DNA of 64,000 nucleotides from Nocardia jejuensis NBRC 103114 (GCF_001613145.1 NZ_BDBU01000016.1:310001-374000); one strand, 5' to 3'; shown: positions 27,964-37,740, counted from the first letter of the stretch. A program made the numbers and translations. The notes: a model not told the origin generated them from the letters alone.

Positions 27964-28342
27964 CGAGATCTTCTCTGCCCCAAACTAGTTCGGATCTCTG
28001 ACCACGCCCTGCGTGGCGACGCCCCTGCATCGTTGACAGTGACGGACGGTGAGCGGTGTGGTCGGTAGGCCGCATCGGGCAGGCGCTGACCCTTTTGACA
28101 GAAGGCGGCGTCGTCCGGGACCGCGACGAGGCGGTACCGCAGAGGCCGATCATCGGTCAGGACGTCGGCCCAGGCGCGAGTCGGTGGACCGGAGTTCGGT
28201 GAACCCTTCCGGCACAACGAACTCCGACCGCCCACGCGGTGTATCCGGTCGCGTGGACGGTCGGGGTGCGGTGGGATGGGTTGACGCCCGGTGTGTTTCG
28301 GCCGGGTCAGCGCATCCCGATGACCTCAGTGCGTCGGTGACC
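27964..28342. other. Gap between the IclR gene and metE
   Basis: The 379 bases separate two convergent genes. A minus-strand open frame (about 28235 to 27900) includes text such as LRYRLVAVPDDAAF that looks protein-like, but it overlaps the IclR gene end, lacks a ribosome-binding site and matches nothing I know. I regard it as unsupported or a remnant. Confidence 0.35.
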
Positions 28343-30622
28343 TCAGCGCACGGCCTGTGCCGCGGCCACCAGGTTGCGCAGGGACGCCTCGACCTCGGCC
28401 GGGCCGCGGGTCTTCAGGCCGCAGTCCGGGTTGACCCAGAGTCGTTCGGCGGGAACGGCTTCGAGCGCCTCACGCAGCGAGGTGGTGATCTCCTCCACGC
28501 CGGGGACGCGGGGGGAGTGGATGTCGTAGACACCCGGACCGACGCCGAGGGAGAAGCCCGCCGCATTGAGATCCTCCAGGACCTCCATGTGGGAGCGGGC
28601 GGCCTCGATCGAGGTGACGTCGGCGTCGAGGTCGGCGATGGCTCCGATCACCTCACCGAATTCCGAGTAGCACAGGTGGGTATGGATCTGGGTGGCGTCG
28701 GAGACTCCGCTGGTGGACAGCCGGAAGGAGCCGACGGCCCAATCCAGGTACGCCTGCTTGGCTTCCGCGCGCAGCGGAAGCAGCTCGCGCAGGGCGGGCT
28801 CGTCCACCTGGATGATGCGGATACCTGCGGCCTGCAGGTCCACCGTCTCGTCGCGGATGGCCAGCGCCACCTGACGGGCGGTGTCCTCGATCGGCTGATC
28901 GTCGCGCACGAACGACCACGCCAGAATGGTGACCGGACCGGTGAGCATGCCCTTGACCGGCTTGTCGGTGAGGGACTGGGCGTAGCCGATCCACTCGACG
29001 GTCATCGGCCGCTGCCGCGCCACATCGCCGTACAGGATCGGCGGGCGGACGCAGCGGGTGCCGTAGGACTGCACCCAGCCGTTGGCGGTGGCGAAGAAAC
29101 CGTCGAGCTGCTCGGCGAAGTACTGCACCATGTCGTTGCGCTCGGGCTCACCGTGCACCAGCACATCCAGGCCCAGCTTCTCCTGCAGCGCGATGACTTC
29201 GGCGATCTCGGCGCGCATGCGCTCGTCGTACTGCTCGGGCGTGATCTCGCCCTTCACCAGCGCGGCGCGATCCTTGCGGATGGCGGGGGTCTGCGGGTAC
29301 GAGCCGATCGTGGTGGTCGGCAGCAGCGGCAGACCGAGCCGTTCCTGCTGCAGCACACGGCGATCCGCGGCGGGCGCGCGCGTGGCGGCATCGGGTCCCA
29401 GCGCGTCGAGGCGGGCTCGCACGGTGTTGTCGCGAAGCCGGGGATCGTTCGCGCGGGTGGCGAGAGCCGCACGCGCGGAGGCCAATTCGTCCGCGACCGC
29501 GTCGGTGCCGTCGTGCAGCGCGGTGGCGAGCACCCGGACCTCGGCGACCTTCTCCGCGCCGAACGCCAGCCAGGACCGCAGCGTCGGCTCGATATCGGCC
29601 TCGGCATCGAGCGAATACGGGGTGTGCAGAAGCGAACTCGAGGTCGACACGACCAGCGAGCCGGTCCCGCCCAACAGTGTGCCCAGCGTGCTGAGCGCCT
29701 TGTCCAGATCGGTGCGCCACACATTGCGGCCGTCGACGACACCCGCGAGCACGACCTTGTTCGCCAGCGCGGGAATCGCGGCGACGTCCTCGAGCGTGGT
29801 TCCGGAGGTGAAGTCCAGCGCCACACCCTCGATCGCGGTGGACGCGAGCACCGGCAGCGCCGCGCCCGGGCGGCCGAAATAGGTGGCGACCAGGATGCTC
29901 GGCCGGTCCGCGACGGCCGACAGCTCGCCGTACACGTGCTCGACCAGCGCCAGTTCGGCGTCGGTGAGATCGGTGACCAGCACCGGCTCGTCGATCTGCA
30001 CCCACTGCGCGCCGGCCTCGGCCAGCTGCGTCAGCAGCTCCTTGTACAGCGGCAGCAGCTCGTTCAGCCGCCGCAGCGGGTTCCCCTCGGCGGAATCCTT
30101 GGCCAGCTTCAGGAAGGTGAGCGGACCGATGATCACCGCACGCGCGGGCACCCCGAGTTCGATCGCCTCGCGCAGCTCGTTCGGCACCTTGGTGGCATCG
30201 AGGGCGAAGGCGGTCTCGGGGCCGAGCTCCGGCACCAGGTAGTGGTAGTTGGTGTCGAACCACTTGGTCATTTCCAGCGGCTCGACGGCATCGTTGCCCC
30301 GGGCCGCGGCGAAGTAGCGGTCCAGCGGATCCGCGATACCGGCCACGCGCGGGGGCAGCGCGCCGAACATGGCGGCGGTGTCCAGCATCTGGTCGTAGTA
30401 GGAGAAGGTGCCCACGGGCACCGAATCCAGTCCGGCCGCGGCGAGGGCGGTCAGATGCGCGACGCGCAGATCGCGGCCGACGGCGTGCAGTTCGCTCGCG
30501 TCGATGCGCCCGGCCCAGTAGGACTCGATCGCGCGTTTGAGTTCACGCTTCGGTCCGATGCGCGGAATGCCCAGCACCGTAGCGGTAAAGGGGGTTGTGG
30601 TTCGTGGGTGAACGTTTGTCAC
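28343..30622 (-). CDS. metE: Cobalamin-independent methionine synthase
   Basis: This 759-residue enzyme transfers the methyl group of 5-methyltetrahydrofolate (polyglutamate) to homocysteine without B12. Both halves of the duplicated barrel are present: N-terminal [20 protein letters not shown] (about 14-33) and C-terminal [10 protein letters not shown]. Zinc-site residues are visible in [10 protein letters not shown] (His and Cys) and [10 protein letters not shown] (Cys). Length is normal. The start is the GTG at 30622, following TGGAG. It is preceded by a cobalamin riboswitch, so it should be off when B12 is available and a MetH elsewhere takes over. Confidence 0.96.
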   Translation of the reverse strand: MTNVHPRTTTPFTATVLGIPRIGPKRELKRAIESYWAGRIDASELHAVGRDLRVAHLTALAAAGLDSVPVGTFSYYDQMLDTAAMFGALPPRVAGIADPLDRYFAAARGNDAVEPLEMTKWFDTNYHYLVPELGPETAFALDATKVPNELREAIELGVPARAVIIGPLTFLKLAKDSAEGNPLRRLNELLPLYKELLTQLAEAGAQWVQIDEPVLVTDLTDAELALVEHVYGELSAVADRPSILVATYFGRPGAALPVLASTAIEGVALDFTSGTTLEDVAAIPALANKVVLAGVVDGRNVWRTDLDKALSTLGTLLGGTGSLVVSTSSSLLHTPYSLDAEADIEPTLRSWLAFGAEKVAEVRVLATALHDGTDAVADELASARAALATRANDPRLRDNTVRARLDALGPDAATRAPAADRRVLQQERLGLPLLPTTTIGSYPQTPAIRKDRAALVKGEITPEQYDERMRAEIAEVIALQEKLGLDVLVHGEPERNDMVQYFAEQLDGFFATANGWVQSYGTRCVRPPILYGDVARQRPMTVEWIGYAQSLTDKPVKGMLTGPVTILAWSFVRDDQPIEDTARQVALAIRDETVDLQAAGIRIIQVDEPALRELLPLRAEAKQAYLDWAVGSFRLSTSGVSDATQIHTHLCYSEFGEVIGAIADLDADVTSIEAARSHMEVLEDLNAAGFSLGVGPGVYDIHSPRVPGVEEITTSLREALEAVPAERLWVNPDCGLKTRGPAEVEASLRNLVAAAQAVR

Positions 30623-30769
30623 GGCTGTGCTCCAGTTTTCCAGCTTCCACTGGCCACCGCCCAGGCGCGAACGGCACAGGGCAGCTCGAGCACGCCGAAC
30701 CTCGGCATGGCGCGAACACCACTGGTCCGTCCACCCGATCCACGAGGCGGAGACCGCCGGCTACGGCGT

Positions 30770-30965
30770 ACCCGGCGCATTCGGCAGGTATTCGGACTCG
30801 CGGGCACCGGCCGAATGGCCGACCTACTGGCCGTCGCTTCCCAGGCCGGAGCCCAGTGCTGATGACGGCGGTCGTTCCTGCTTACCGCTGCGGGACAGTC
30901 CCGGATTCTCACCGGGTTCCCTCTCACCGGCCACCCGTGTGCGGGCGGACCAGCTTCGACGCCGG
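30770..30965 (-). promoter_or_regulatory. Cobalamin (AdoCbl) riboswitch upstream of metE
   Basis: On the minus strand the class landmarks occur in order: GCCGGTGAGAGGGAACCCGG, then GAGAATCCGGGACTGTCCCG (the highly conserved internal block), GCAGCGGTAAGC, and finally the B12 box AGTCCGAATACCTGCC (complement of 30783-30798). This matches the cobalamin riboswitch consensus. It lies about 150 bases before metE. The ends given are approximate; the expression platform is the segment from 30623 to about 30770, with the metE ribosome-binding site at its end. Confidence 0.93.
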
Positions 30966-31061
30966 ACGCGAGTGACACCGCGTCAGGCGAACCGACTGCA
31001 TCCGAGAGCATATCCGCCCGGCGATCGGGACCGACAGGGCCGTCGCCGGGCGGGCATGCGA

Positions 31062-31313
31062 TTACTTGCCTTCGTGCACCTCGTAGATTTCGTCGGCGAC
31101 CAGGCCGTGTGCCTGTTTGTGCACGTGAGCGGCGGCCTCCGCATCCGGCGCGGACACCAGGCAGAAGATTCGGTGACCTGTGGTGTCGAGCCAGTAGCGC
31201 TGGTAGTCGACGCCGTGCTCGGCCTGGGCCGCGAGATCGGCGGCGTGCGCCTCGGCGGCCTGATCCAGGTCGACGGCCTCGGGCAGGGTGTGGATATCGA
31301 TGAACAGAGGCAT
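31062..31313 (-). CDS. DUF4242 / SCO4226-like small protein
   Basis: This 83-residue protein starts MPLFIDIHTLPEAVDLDQAA and contains YQRYWLDTTGHRIFCLVSAP and AHVHKQAHGLVADEIYEVHEG. This is the ferredoxin-like fold of DUF4242; a Streptomyces member, SCO4226, binds nickel. The conserved histidines (HTL, AHVHKQAHG) fit metal binding, but the physiological role is unknown. An AAAGGA ribosome-binding site lies about 8 bases before the ATG. An in-frame extension of 67 residues upstream is arginine-rich and was excluded. It follows the metE riboswitch on the same strand but has its own upstream region. Confidence 0.75.
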   Translation of the reverse strand: MPLFIDIHTLPEAVDLDQAAEAHAADLAAQAEHGVDYQRYWLDTTGHRIFCLVSAPDAEAAAHVHKQAHGLVADEIYEVHEGK

Positions 31314-31765
31314 GGTGGTGGGTCCTTTCCGGGAATCGCGCGTACATCGGGGCATACGGTCCGGGGCCGGATTCGGTTTGCCGTGCGGAGTTCTCGCGTG
31401 ACCGACTCGACTACATCGCAGCGGCGCGATACCGATCAGTCGGTGGACGCTCCCGGCCGACCAGCGGGATGTGATCGCACAGGAGTTCTCGGTCGCACCC
31501 GCACCCGCTGACACGGCAGGTCGCGGTCAGTGTGGCGCACGACTCGCCGCGCCGGCCGATGCTCTCGATGCCTCCGAAACTCGAATCCGTGTGCGCACTT
31601 AACAACTCGGCGAACCCGCCGGGCCAGGTCCGCGCCTACCTCACAGAAGGCCATGTGACCAGGTGATGAACAGAATTTCGCCGAGGCGCCGAGTGTGACT
31701 GTGAAGAGTGCTGCGAACTTCACTTCGGTGCTCGTTCCGTATCCGGAGGCAGGTACCTTAGGCGA
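31314..31765. promoter_or_regulatory. Divergent region between the DUF4242 gene and pyc
   Basis: These 452 bases hold no supported gene. At the right end TACCTT (31754-31759) lies exactly 6 bases before the pyc ATG and there is no Shine-Dalgarno sequence, so pyc is probably leaderless. The left end carries the DUF4242 ribosome-binding site. The middle is unremarkable. Confidence 0.5.
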
Positions 31766-34700
31766 ATGTTCTCCAAAGTCTTGGTCGCCAACCGCGGCGA
31801 GATCGCCATTCGCGCATTCCGTGCCGCCTACGAACTCGGCATCGGAACCGTCGCGGTCTTTCCGTACGAGGATCGCAACTCGGTACACCGGCTCAAGGCC
31901 GACGAGGCGTACGAGATCGGCGAACCCGGCCATCCGGTGCGGGCGTACCTGTCCATCGAGGGCATCGTCGAGGCCGCCAAGTCCGCGGGTGCGGACGCGG
32001 TGTACCCCGGGTACGGGTTTCTCTCGGAGAACCCGGACCTCGCGGCGGCCTGTGCGCGCGAGGGCATCACGTTCGTCGGGCCGTCGGCGCATGTGCTGGA
32101 GTTGACCGGTAACAAGGCGCGCGCGATCGCCGCGGCCAAAGCCGCCGGACTGCCGGTGCTGGCCTCGAGTGAGCCGTCCGCGGATGTGGAGGAGTTGATC
32201 GCCGCGTCCGAGGCGATGGAGTTCCCGGTGTTCGTCAAGGCGGTGGCCGGTGGTGGTGGTCGGGGTATGCGGCGGGTGGCGGATCGGGCGCAGTTGCGGG
32301 AGTCGATCGAGGCTGCTGCGCGGGAGGCGGAGTCGGCGTTCGGTGATGCGACGGTGTTCCTGGAGCAGGCGGTGATCAATCCTCGTCATATCGAGGTGCA
32401 GATCCTGGCTGATCAGGCCGGGAATGTGATTCATCTGTACGAGCGTGATTGTTCGTTGCAGCGGCGGCATCAGAAGGTGATCGAACTCGCGCCTGCCCCG
32501 AATCTTGATCCGGCGCTGCGGGATCGGATCTGTGCCGATGCGGTGGCGTTCGCTCGGGAGATCGGGTACAGCTGTGCGGGGACGGTGGAGTTTCTGCTCG
32601 ATGAGCGGGGTAATCATGTGTTCATCGAGATGAATCCGCGGATTCAGGTGGAGCACACGGTGACCGAGGAGATCACCGATGTGGATTTGGTGCAGTCGCA
32701 GATGCGGATCGCGGCGGGGGAGACCCTGGATGATCTCGGTCTGAGTCAGGACTCGATCCGTGTGCGTGGTGCGGCGTTGCAGTGCCGGATCACGACGGAG
32801 GATCCGGCGAACGGGTTCCGGCCCGATACAGGTCGCATTACCGGGTATCGGTCTCCGGGTGGTGCGGGTGTGCGTTTGGACGGTGGCACGAATGTCGGTG
32901 CGGAGGTGGGTGCGTACTTCGACTCGATGCTGGTGAAACTCACCTGCCGAGGCCGGGACTTCGACACCGCGATCGCGCGTGCGCGTCGTGCGGTGGCCGA
33001 GTTCCGCATTCGTGGTGTGACGACCAATATCTCGTTCCTGCGCGCGGTGCTGGACGATCCGGATTTCCGCGCCGGTCGGGTCACCACCTCGTTCATCGAC
33101 GAGCGCCCGGAGTTGTTGACGCTCAAGAGCTCCGCCGACCGTGGCACCAAGATCCTGCAGTACCTGGCCGACGTCACCGTGAACAAGCCGCACGGCAGCC
33201 GTCCGACCCAGCTGTACCCGCACGACAAGCTGCCCGCCATCGACATGACCATCCCGCCGCCGGACGGTTCGCGTCAGCGACTGCTGGCCCTGGGGCCGGA
33301 GGGCTTCGCCCGCGCGCTGCGCGAGCAGAAGGAACTCGCGGTCACCGACACCACCTTCCGCGACGCGCACCAGTCGCTGCTGGCCACGCGCGTGCGCACC
33401 AATGGCCTGCTCGACGTCGCCGGGCACGTGGCGCGAACCACCCCGGAGCTGCTGTCGATCGAATGCTGGGGCGGGGCAACCTATGACGTGGCGTTGCGGT
33501 TCCTGTACGAGGATCCGTGGGAGCGCTTGGCCGCGCTGCGTGAGGCGGTGCCGAACATCAACCTGCAGATGCTGCTGCGCGGACGCAACACCGTCGGCTA
33601 CACCCCGTACCCGGAAAAGGTCACGCGCGGGTTCGTGTCCGAGGCGACCGCGACCGGTATCGACATCTTCCGGATCTTCGACGCGCTCAACAATGTCGAT
33701 CAGATGCGCCCGGCCATCGACGCCGTGCGCGAAACCGGCACCGCCCTGGCCGAAGTCGCGCTCAGTTACACCGGCGACCTGTCGAACCCGAACGAGACCC
33801 TCTACACCCTCGACTACTACCTGAAACTCGCCGAGCAGATCGTCGAGGCCGGCGCGCACGTCATCGCGATCAAGGACATGGCGGGGCTGCTGCGCGCACC
33901 GGCGGCGCACACGCTGGTCACAGCGCTGCGCAGCAACTTCGATCTGCCGGTGCACGTGCACACCCACGACACTCCCGGTGGTCAGCTGGCGACCTATCTG
34001 TCCGCGTGGATGGCCGGTGCCGACGCGGTGGATGGGGCGAGCGCGCCGATGGCGGGTACCACCAGCCAGCCCGCGCTCTCGGCAATCGTTGCCGCAGCGG
34101 CGAATTCGCCGTACGACACCGGCTTGAACCTGCAGGCCGTCTGCGATCTCGAGCCGTACTGGGAGGCGCTGCGGAAGGTGTACGCCCCCTTCGAATCCGG
34201 GCTGCCGTCGCCCACGGGGCGGGTCTACACCCACGAGATTCCCGGTGGTCAGCTCTCGAACCTGCGTCAGCAGGCCATCGCGCTCGGGCTGGGTGACCAG
34301 TTCGAGGAGGTCGAGGCGAAATACGCTGCGGCGGACCGGCTTCTGGGCCGTCTGGTCAAGGTCACCCCGTCCTCGAAGGTCGTCGGCGACCTCGCGCTGG
34401 CGCTGGTCGGCACCGGCGTCGACGTGGAGGATTTCGCCAACGATCCGGGGCGCTTCGACATCCCCGACTCCGTGATCGGGTTCCTGCGTGGTGAACTCGG
34501 CACCCCGGCCGGCGGGTGGCCCGAGCCGTTCCGCAGTCGCGCTCTCGCGGGCCGTGGTCCAGCCAAGCCGGAAACCCAGCTCACCGCCGAGGACGAGAAG
34601 GGTCTCGAGGGGACCTCCGGCGAGCGCCGCGAAACGCTCAACCGCCTGCTGTTCCCCGGACCGACCGCCGAATTCCTCTCGCACCGGGAGAAGTTCGGCG

Positions 34701-35170
34701 ACACCACCGGGCTGTCGGCGAACCAGTTCTTCTACGGCCTGCGCCACGACGAGGAACACCGCGTGCAGCTGGAGAAGGGCGTCACGCTGCTGATCGGCCT
34801 CGAAGCCATCTCCGAGCCCGACGAACGCGGAATGCGCACGGTCATGTGCATCCTGAACGGGCAGCTGCGCCCGATCACCGTGCGCGACCGTTCCATCGCG
34901 AGTGAGATCCCCGCCGCGGAGAAGGCCGACAAGAACAACGCCGGTCACATCGCGGCGCCGTTCGCCGGTGTGGTGACCCTGTCCGTCTCGGACGGCGAGA
35001 CGGTCTCCGCCGGTGACACCATCGGCACCATCGAGGCGATGAAGATGGAAGCCGCGATCACCGCCCCGCGCGCCGGAACCGTTCGCCGCGTGGCCATCTC
35101 GCAGGTTCAGCAGGTGGAGGGCGGGGACCTGCTGGTCGAGATCAGCCTCACCGAGTCCGCGGCCGAATGA
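31766..35170 (+). CDS. pyc: Pyruvate carboxylase
   Basis: This 1134-residue biotin enzyme carboxylates pyruvate to oxaloacetate, refilling the TCA cycle. Domains in order: biotin carboxylase (VLVANRGEIAIRAFRAAYEL near 4; ATP-grasp VKAVAGGGGRGMRRV near 155), carboxyltransferase (VTDTTFRDAHQSLLATRVR near 525, metal-binding Asp and the His pair HVHTHDTPGG near 731), and the biotin carrier with AMKMEA (acceptor Lys near 1092). Length is full. Bases about 32235-32940 use G- and T-ending codons (GAT, CAT, CGT, AAT, GGT) far more than the C-ending flanks, suggesting a mosaic. TACCTT 6 bases upstream points to a leaderless start. rsmD and coaD follow, as in M. tuberculosis. Confidence 0.97.
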   Translation: MFSKVLVANRGEIAIRAFRAAYELGIGTVAVFPYEDRNSVHRLKADEAYEIGEPGHPVRAYLSIEGIVEAAKSAGADAVYPGYGFLSENPDLAAACAREGITFVGPSAHVLELTGNKARAIAAAKAAGLPVLASSEPSADVEELIAASEAMEFPVFVKAVAGGGGRGMRRVADRAQLRESIEAAAREAESAFGDATVFLEQAVINPRHIEVQILADQAGNVIHLYERDCSLQRRHQKVIELAPAPNLDPALRDRICADAVAFAREIGYSCAGTVEFLLDERGNHVFIEMNPRIQVEHTVTEEITDVDLVQSQMRIAAGETLDDLGLSQDSIRVRGAALQCRITTEDPANGFRPDTGRITGYRSPGGAGVRLDGGTNVGAEVGAYFDSMLVKLTCRGRDFDTAIARARRAVAEFRIRGVTTNISFLRAVLDDPDFRAGRVTTSFIDERPELLTLKSSADRGTKILQYLADVTVNKPHGSRPTQLYPHDKLPAIDMTIPPPDGSRQRLLALGPEGFARALREQKELAVTDTTFRDAHQSLLATRVRTNGLLDVAGHVARTTPELLSIECWGGATYDVALRFLYEDPWERLAALREAVPNINLQMLLRGRNTVGYTPYPEKVTRGFVSEATATGIDIFRIFDALNNVDQMRPAIDAVRETGTALAEVALSYTGDLSNPNETLYTLDYYLKLAEQIVEAGAHVIAIKDMAGLLRAPAAHTLVTALRSNFDLPVHVHTHDTPGGQLATYLSAWMAGADAVDGASAPMAGTTSQPALSAIVAAAANSPYDTGLNLQAVCDLEPYWEALRKVYAPFESGLPSPTGRVYTHEIPGGQLSNLRQQAIALGLGDQFEEVEAKYAAADRLLGRLVKVTPSSKVVGDLALALVGTGVDVEDFANDPGRFDIPDSVIGFLRGELGTPAGGWPEPFRSRALAGRGPAKPETQLTAEDEKGLEGTSGERRETLNRLLFPGPTAEFLSHREKFGDTTGLSANQFFYGLRHDEEHRVQLEKGVTLLIGLEAISEPDERGMRTVMCILNGQLRPITVRDRSIASEIPAAEKADKNNAGHIAAPFAGVVTLSVSDGETVSAGDTIGTIEAMKMEAAITAPRAGTVRRVAISQVQQVEGGDLLVEISLTESAAE

Positions 35171-35252
35171 GGTTTCGAGCGTCGGGAGCGCTGCCGGGAC
35201 TAGCGGAATCGTCACCGCCGCAGGCCGGTTCGCCCGAAGCGGTGATGGGTCG

Positions 35253-35909
35253 ATGACCCGGATCATCGCGGGGAGCGCCGGTGGGCGCCGGTTGCGGGTG
35301 CCGCCCGAAGGCACCCGGCCGACCTCGGATCGGGTGCGCGAGGCACTGTTCAACCTGCTCGGTGCGCGGATGGACTTCGACGAGGCTCGGGTGCTCGATC
35401 TGTACGCGGGGTCGGGCGCGCTCGGGTTGGAGGCGTTGTCGCGCGGGGCCTCGCGGGCACTCCTGGTGGAGTCCGATCGCAAAGCGGCACAGGTCATTCG
35501 GGGCAATATCGGTGACCTCGGGCTAGATGGCGCGGAGCTGCGGACGAACACGGTGGGCGCGGTCCTCGGGCGCGCCTCGGTGAGCGCCGGGGTAGGTAGG
35601 GGACGCGGCGCCACCGATCGGGCGGGCGGTGCTGCGCCCGAGCGTGCGCCGAGTGCGGCGGCCTCGCCCGTCGGTGGCCCGTACGATCTGGTGTTCTCCG
35701 ATCCGCCGTATGCGGTCGAGGTGCAGGAGGTGCTCGCGGATCTGCGGGCACTGGTGGCGGGCGGCTGGCTGGCGGACGGGGCGATCGTCGTGGTCGAACG
35801 GTCCACCCGCTCACCGGAACTCGACTGGCCCGAGCAGTTCGCGCCGGAGAAGTCCCGCACCTACGGCGAGACCCGCATCGATCTGGCGGAGTACGCCCCG
35901 CGGGACTGA
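35253..35909 (+). CDS. rsmD: 16S rRNA (guanine(966)-N(2))-methyltransferase
   Basis: This 218-residue SAM-dependent methyltransferase begins MTRIIAGSAGGRRLRVPPEG, the standard RsmD opening. The SAM motif is VLDLYAGSGALGLEALSRGA (about 47-66) and the catalytic motif DLVFSDPPYAVE (about 145-156). Family members are usually about 185 residues; the excess is a Gly/Arg/Ala-rich insertion (residues about 108-142, around SVSAGVGRGRGATDRAGGAA) between the SAM and catalytic motifs. It methylates G966 in the ribosomal P-site region. It lies 82 bases after pyc and 42 before coaD. Confidence 0.92.
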   Translation: MTRIIAGSAGGRRLRVPPEGTRPTSDRVREALFNLLGARMDFDEARVLDLYAGSGALGLEALSRGASRALLVESDRKAAQVIRGNIGDLGLDGAELRTNTVGAVLGRASVSAGVGRGRGATDRAGGAAPERAPSAAASPVGGPYDLVFSDPPYAVEVQEVLADLRALVAGGWLADGAIVVVERSTRSPELDWPEQFAPEKSRTYGETRIDLAEYAPRD

Positions 35910-35951
35910 CGTCGGCCCGGACCCGGATCACACACCTGCTAGCGTTCGGAC

Positions 35952-36437
35952 ATGGCAGGAGCACTGTGCCCGGGTTCGTTCGACCCGGTGACCCTCGGAC
36001 ATGTCGATGTGATCGCGCGGGCGGCGGCGCAGTTCGAAGAAGTCGTCGTGACCGTGGTGGTCAATCCGAACAAGCAGGGCATGTTCTCCATCGACGAGCG
36101 CATGGAGATGATTCGCGAGGTCACCTCGCATCTGCCTAACGTGCGGGTCGAGTCCTGGCGCGGACTGCTGGTGGACTTCGCCAAGCAGGAGGGCCTCGGC
36201 GCGATCGTCAAGGGCCTGCGTGACGCCACGGACTTCGGCTACGAGATGCAGATGGCGCAGATGAACCGCAAGCTCACCGGCGTCGAGACCTTCTTCATCA
36301 CCACCGATCCGCACTACAGTTTCGTCTCCAGCTCCCTGGTCAAGGAAGTCGCCGCCCTGGGCGGCGACATCTCCGACCTGCTCCCGCCCGCCGTGCACAA
36401 GCGGCTCCTGGACCGAATCGCCGAGCGTAAGGCCTAG
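35952..36437 (+). CDS. coaD: Phosphopantetheine adenylyltransferase
   Basis: This 161-residue enzyme transfers AMP from ATP to 4'-phosphopantetheine in coenzyme A synthesis. The T/HxGH nucleotidyltransferase motif is [15 protein letters not shown] (about 6-20), and the C-terminal [17 protein letters not shown] is the conserved ISSTxxR-like region. Length is typical. TAGCGT (35940-35945) lies 6 bases before the ATG with no Shine-Dalgarno sequence, another likely leaderless start. The rsmD-coaD order is widely conserved. Confidence 0.96.
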   Translation: MAGALCPGSFDPVTLGHVDVIARAAAQFEEVVVTVVVNPNKQGMFSIDERMEMIREVTSHLPNVRVESWRGLLVDFAKQEGLGAIVKGLRDATDFGYEMQMAQMNRKLTGVETFFITTDPHYSFVSSSLVKEVAALGGDISDLLPPAVHKRLLDRIAERKA

Positions 36438-36513
36438 ATTCCGCACCGCTGTGGCGAGCCCTGTCGCTCGATGACCGCGTGGCGATCGTTCCCCTACCAG
36501 GCCCGGCCCCGTC

Positions 36514-36538
36514 GCGGTGCACTCGCCGAGTGCACCGC
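36514..36538. terminator. Bidirectional terminator between coaD and the AbiEi/DUF559 gene
   Basis: Arms GCGGTGCACTC (36514-36524) and GAGTGCACCGC (36528-36538) are perfect complements around GCC. It is located between convergent genes. Confidence 0.8.
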
Positions 36539-36552
36539 AACGCTGATTGCGG

Positions 36553-37521
36553 TCATAGCGAGAAGGTTCGGATGCCGCGGGGCGCCGGGGCCGGGGCGGG
36601 TTCGACGCGGCCGTCGGGGCGGTTGGCCCGGGCGCGGGACAGGGCGGCGCGGAGGCGGCGGGCGGCGGTATCGGTGACGATGTCGTGCCAGGTCCAGCGG
36701 ACCACCTCGAAACCGAGTGCGCGCAGGTAGGTTTCGCGGGCTTGCTCGCGATGGATGGCGGTGGCCGGATCCTGGCCCGGGTGTAGCAGCCGGCCGTAGC
36801 GGGTGGGGCCGTCGAATTCACACAGCACGCCCGCGTTCTCGTAGTAGAAGTCGACCCGGCCCACGAGGCGGCCGTCGGGGGTCAGCACATTGCCCTGCGA
36901 GCGCGGCGGTGGCAGCCGATGACGGCGGATCATGGTGCGGCTCAGCGATTCACCGATGCTGCGGCTGCGGCCGTCCAGAGCGGCGATCACCTGTTTGGCC
37001 TGGCCGATACCGTGCCGGCACCGGGCGCGCGCCACCTCCTCGTCCAATTCGTCGGTCCCGATGCCGAACGCGCCGATCAACGCGTCACCCGCGACCACCG
37101 CCGCGTCGAACGGCAGGGTGAGCGCCAGATCCAGCACGGTGCGCGCGGGCGTGGTGACCCGGAGCCCGTCCACCTCGGCGGCCGAATCGACCGGGGAGCC
37201 GTGCACCTTCGTGAACGGCCGATTGCGCCCGCCGCCGCGGCGATTGCGGGTCACGCACACCTGATCGAGGGGAGTGCGCCACAGCGTGGTGCCGTACAGC
37301 ACCGCCGCGGACTGATGGCTGACCACCGTGTGCTCGGACATGTCCGGCAGGATCGCCTCGATCAGCAGCCGGTGGTGTTCACGCCGGGTGTATGCGGTCG
37401 GGGCGTCGTGCGAGGTCGTCTCCGCGCCCGCGAGCATCCGCCGTGCGATCGACCGTGGCGCGCAATACCTTCCAGTAGCGACCTCGGCCGGGCCGAGCCG
37501 TCGCGAACCTGTCTCCACCAT
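36553..37521 (-). CDS. AbiEi-like / DUF559 PD-(D/E)XK nuclease-fold protein
   Basis: This 322-residue protein has two parts. The N-terminal half carries TVVSHQSAAVLYGTTLWR (about 68-85) and VTTPARTVLDLALTLPFDAA (about 125-144), the pattern of AbiEi-type antitoxin domains. The C-terminal half has GRVDFYYENAGVLCEFDGPT (about 230-249), REQARETYLRALGFEVVRWT and a Vsr/DUF559-like nuclease core with the D...E-x-D pattern. Such fusions are common and unstudied in Mycobacteriales. They are annotated as type IV antitoxin or endonuclease-domain proteins; no AbiEii toxin partner is adjacent. The ATG at 37521 follows GGAGGG. The longer upstream frame lacks a good start. Confidence 0.7.
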   Translation of the reverse strand: MVETGSRRLGPAEVATGRYCAPRSIARRMLAGAETTSHDAPTAYTRREHHRLLIEAILPDMSEHTVVSHQSAAVLYGTTLWRTPLDQVCVTRNRRGGGRNRPFTKVHGSPVDSAAEVDGLRVTTPARTVLDLALTLPFDAAVVAGDALIGAFGIGTDELDEEVARARCRHGIGQAKQVIAALDGRSRSIGESLSRTMIRRHRLPPPRSQGNVLTPDGRLVGRVDFYYENAGVLCEFDGPTRYGRLLHPGQDPATAIHREQARETYLRALGFEVVRWTWHDIVTDTAARRLRAALSRARANRPDGRVEPAPAPAPRGIRTFSL

Positions 37522-37740
37522 GTCATTCCCCCTCCCGCTGTGGGCGTTCCCGCCACCGGCGCTGTCGCACCCGGGATTCGCAGGCTCGCCCTGTCGGTCG
37601 TTGCGGTCGCGGTTCGGGTGTATCCCGCCGTCCCCCAAGGCATCCGCGCCCTCGCTCCATGTCGGAACCCCTTTCATCGTTCGATGCCTGTTTTGACGCA
37701 GGCACGTCGAGGTCAGTTCCACTCGGGCGCGAAAACGACG

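Noticed and set aside
27900..28235. 111-codon minus-strand frame after the IclR gene
   Set aside because: Part of the text looks protein-like, but it overlaps the IclR 3' end, lacks a ribosome-binding site and resembles nothing known.
28049..30862. Open frame of 937 codons on the plus strand opposite metE
   Set aside because: It runs antisense through metE and the cobalamin riboswitch; its product is repetitive Gly/Val/Arg text without domains.
31436..35860. Open frame of 1474 codons on the minus strand opposite pyc and rsmD
   Set aside because: It is the mirror of a GC-rich coding strand (stop codons avoided because of third-position G/C). The translation is Arg/His/Gly-rich with no family resemblance, while the plus strand encodes complete pyruvate carboxylase.
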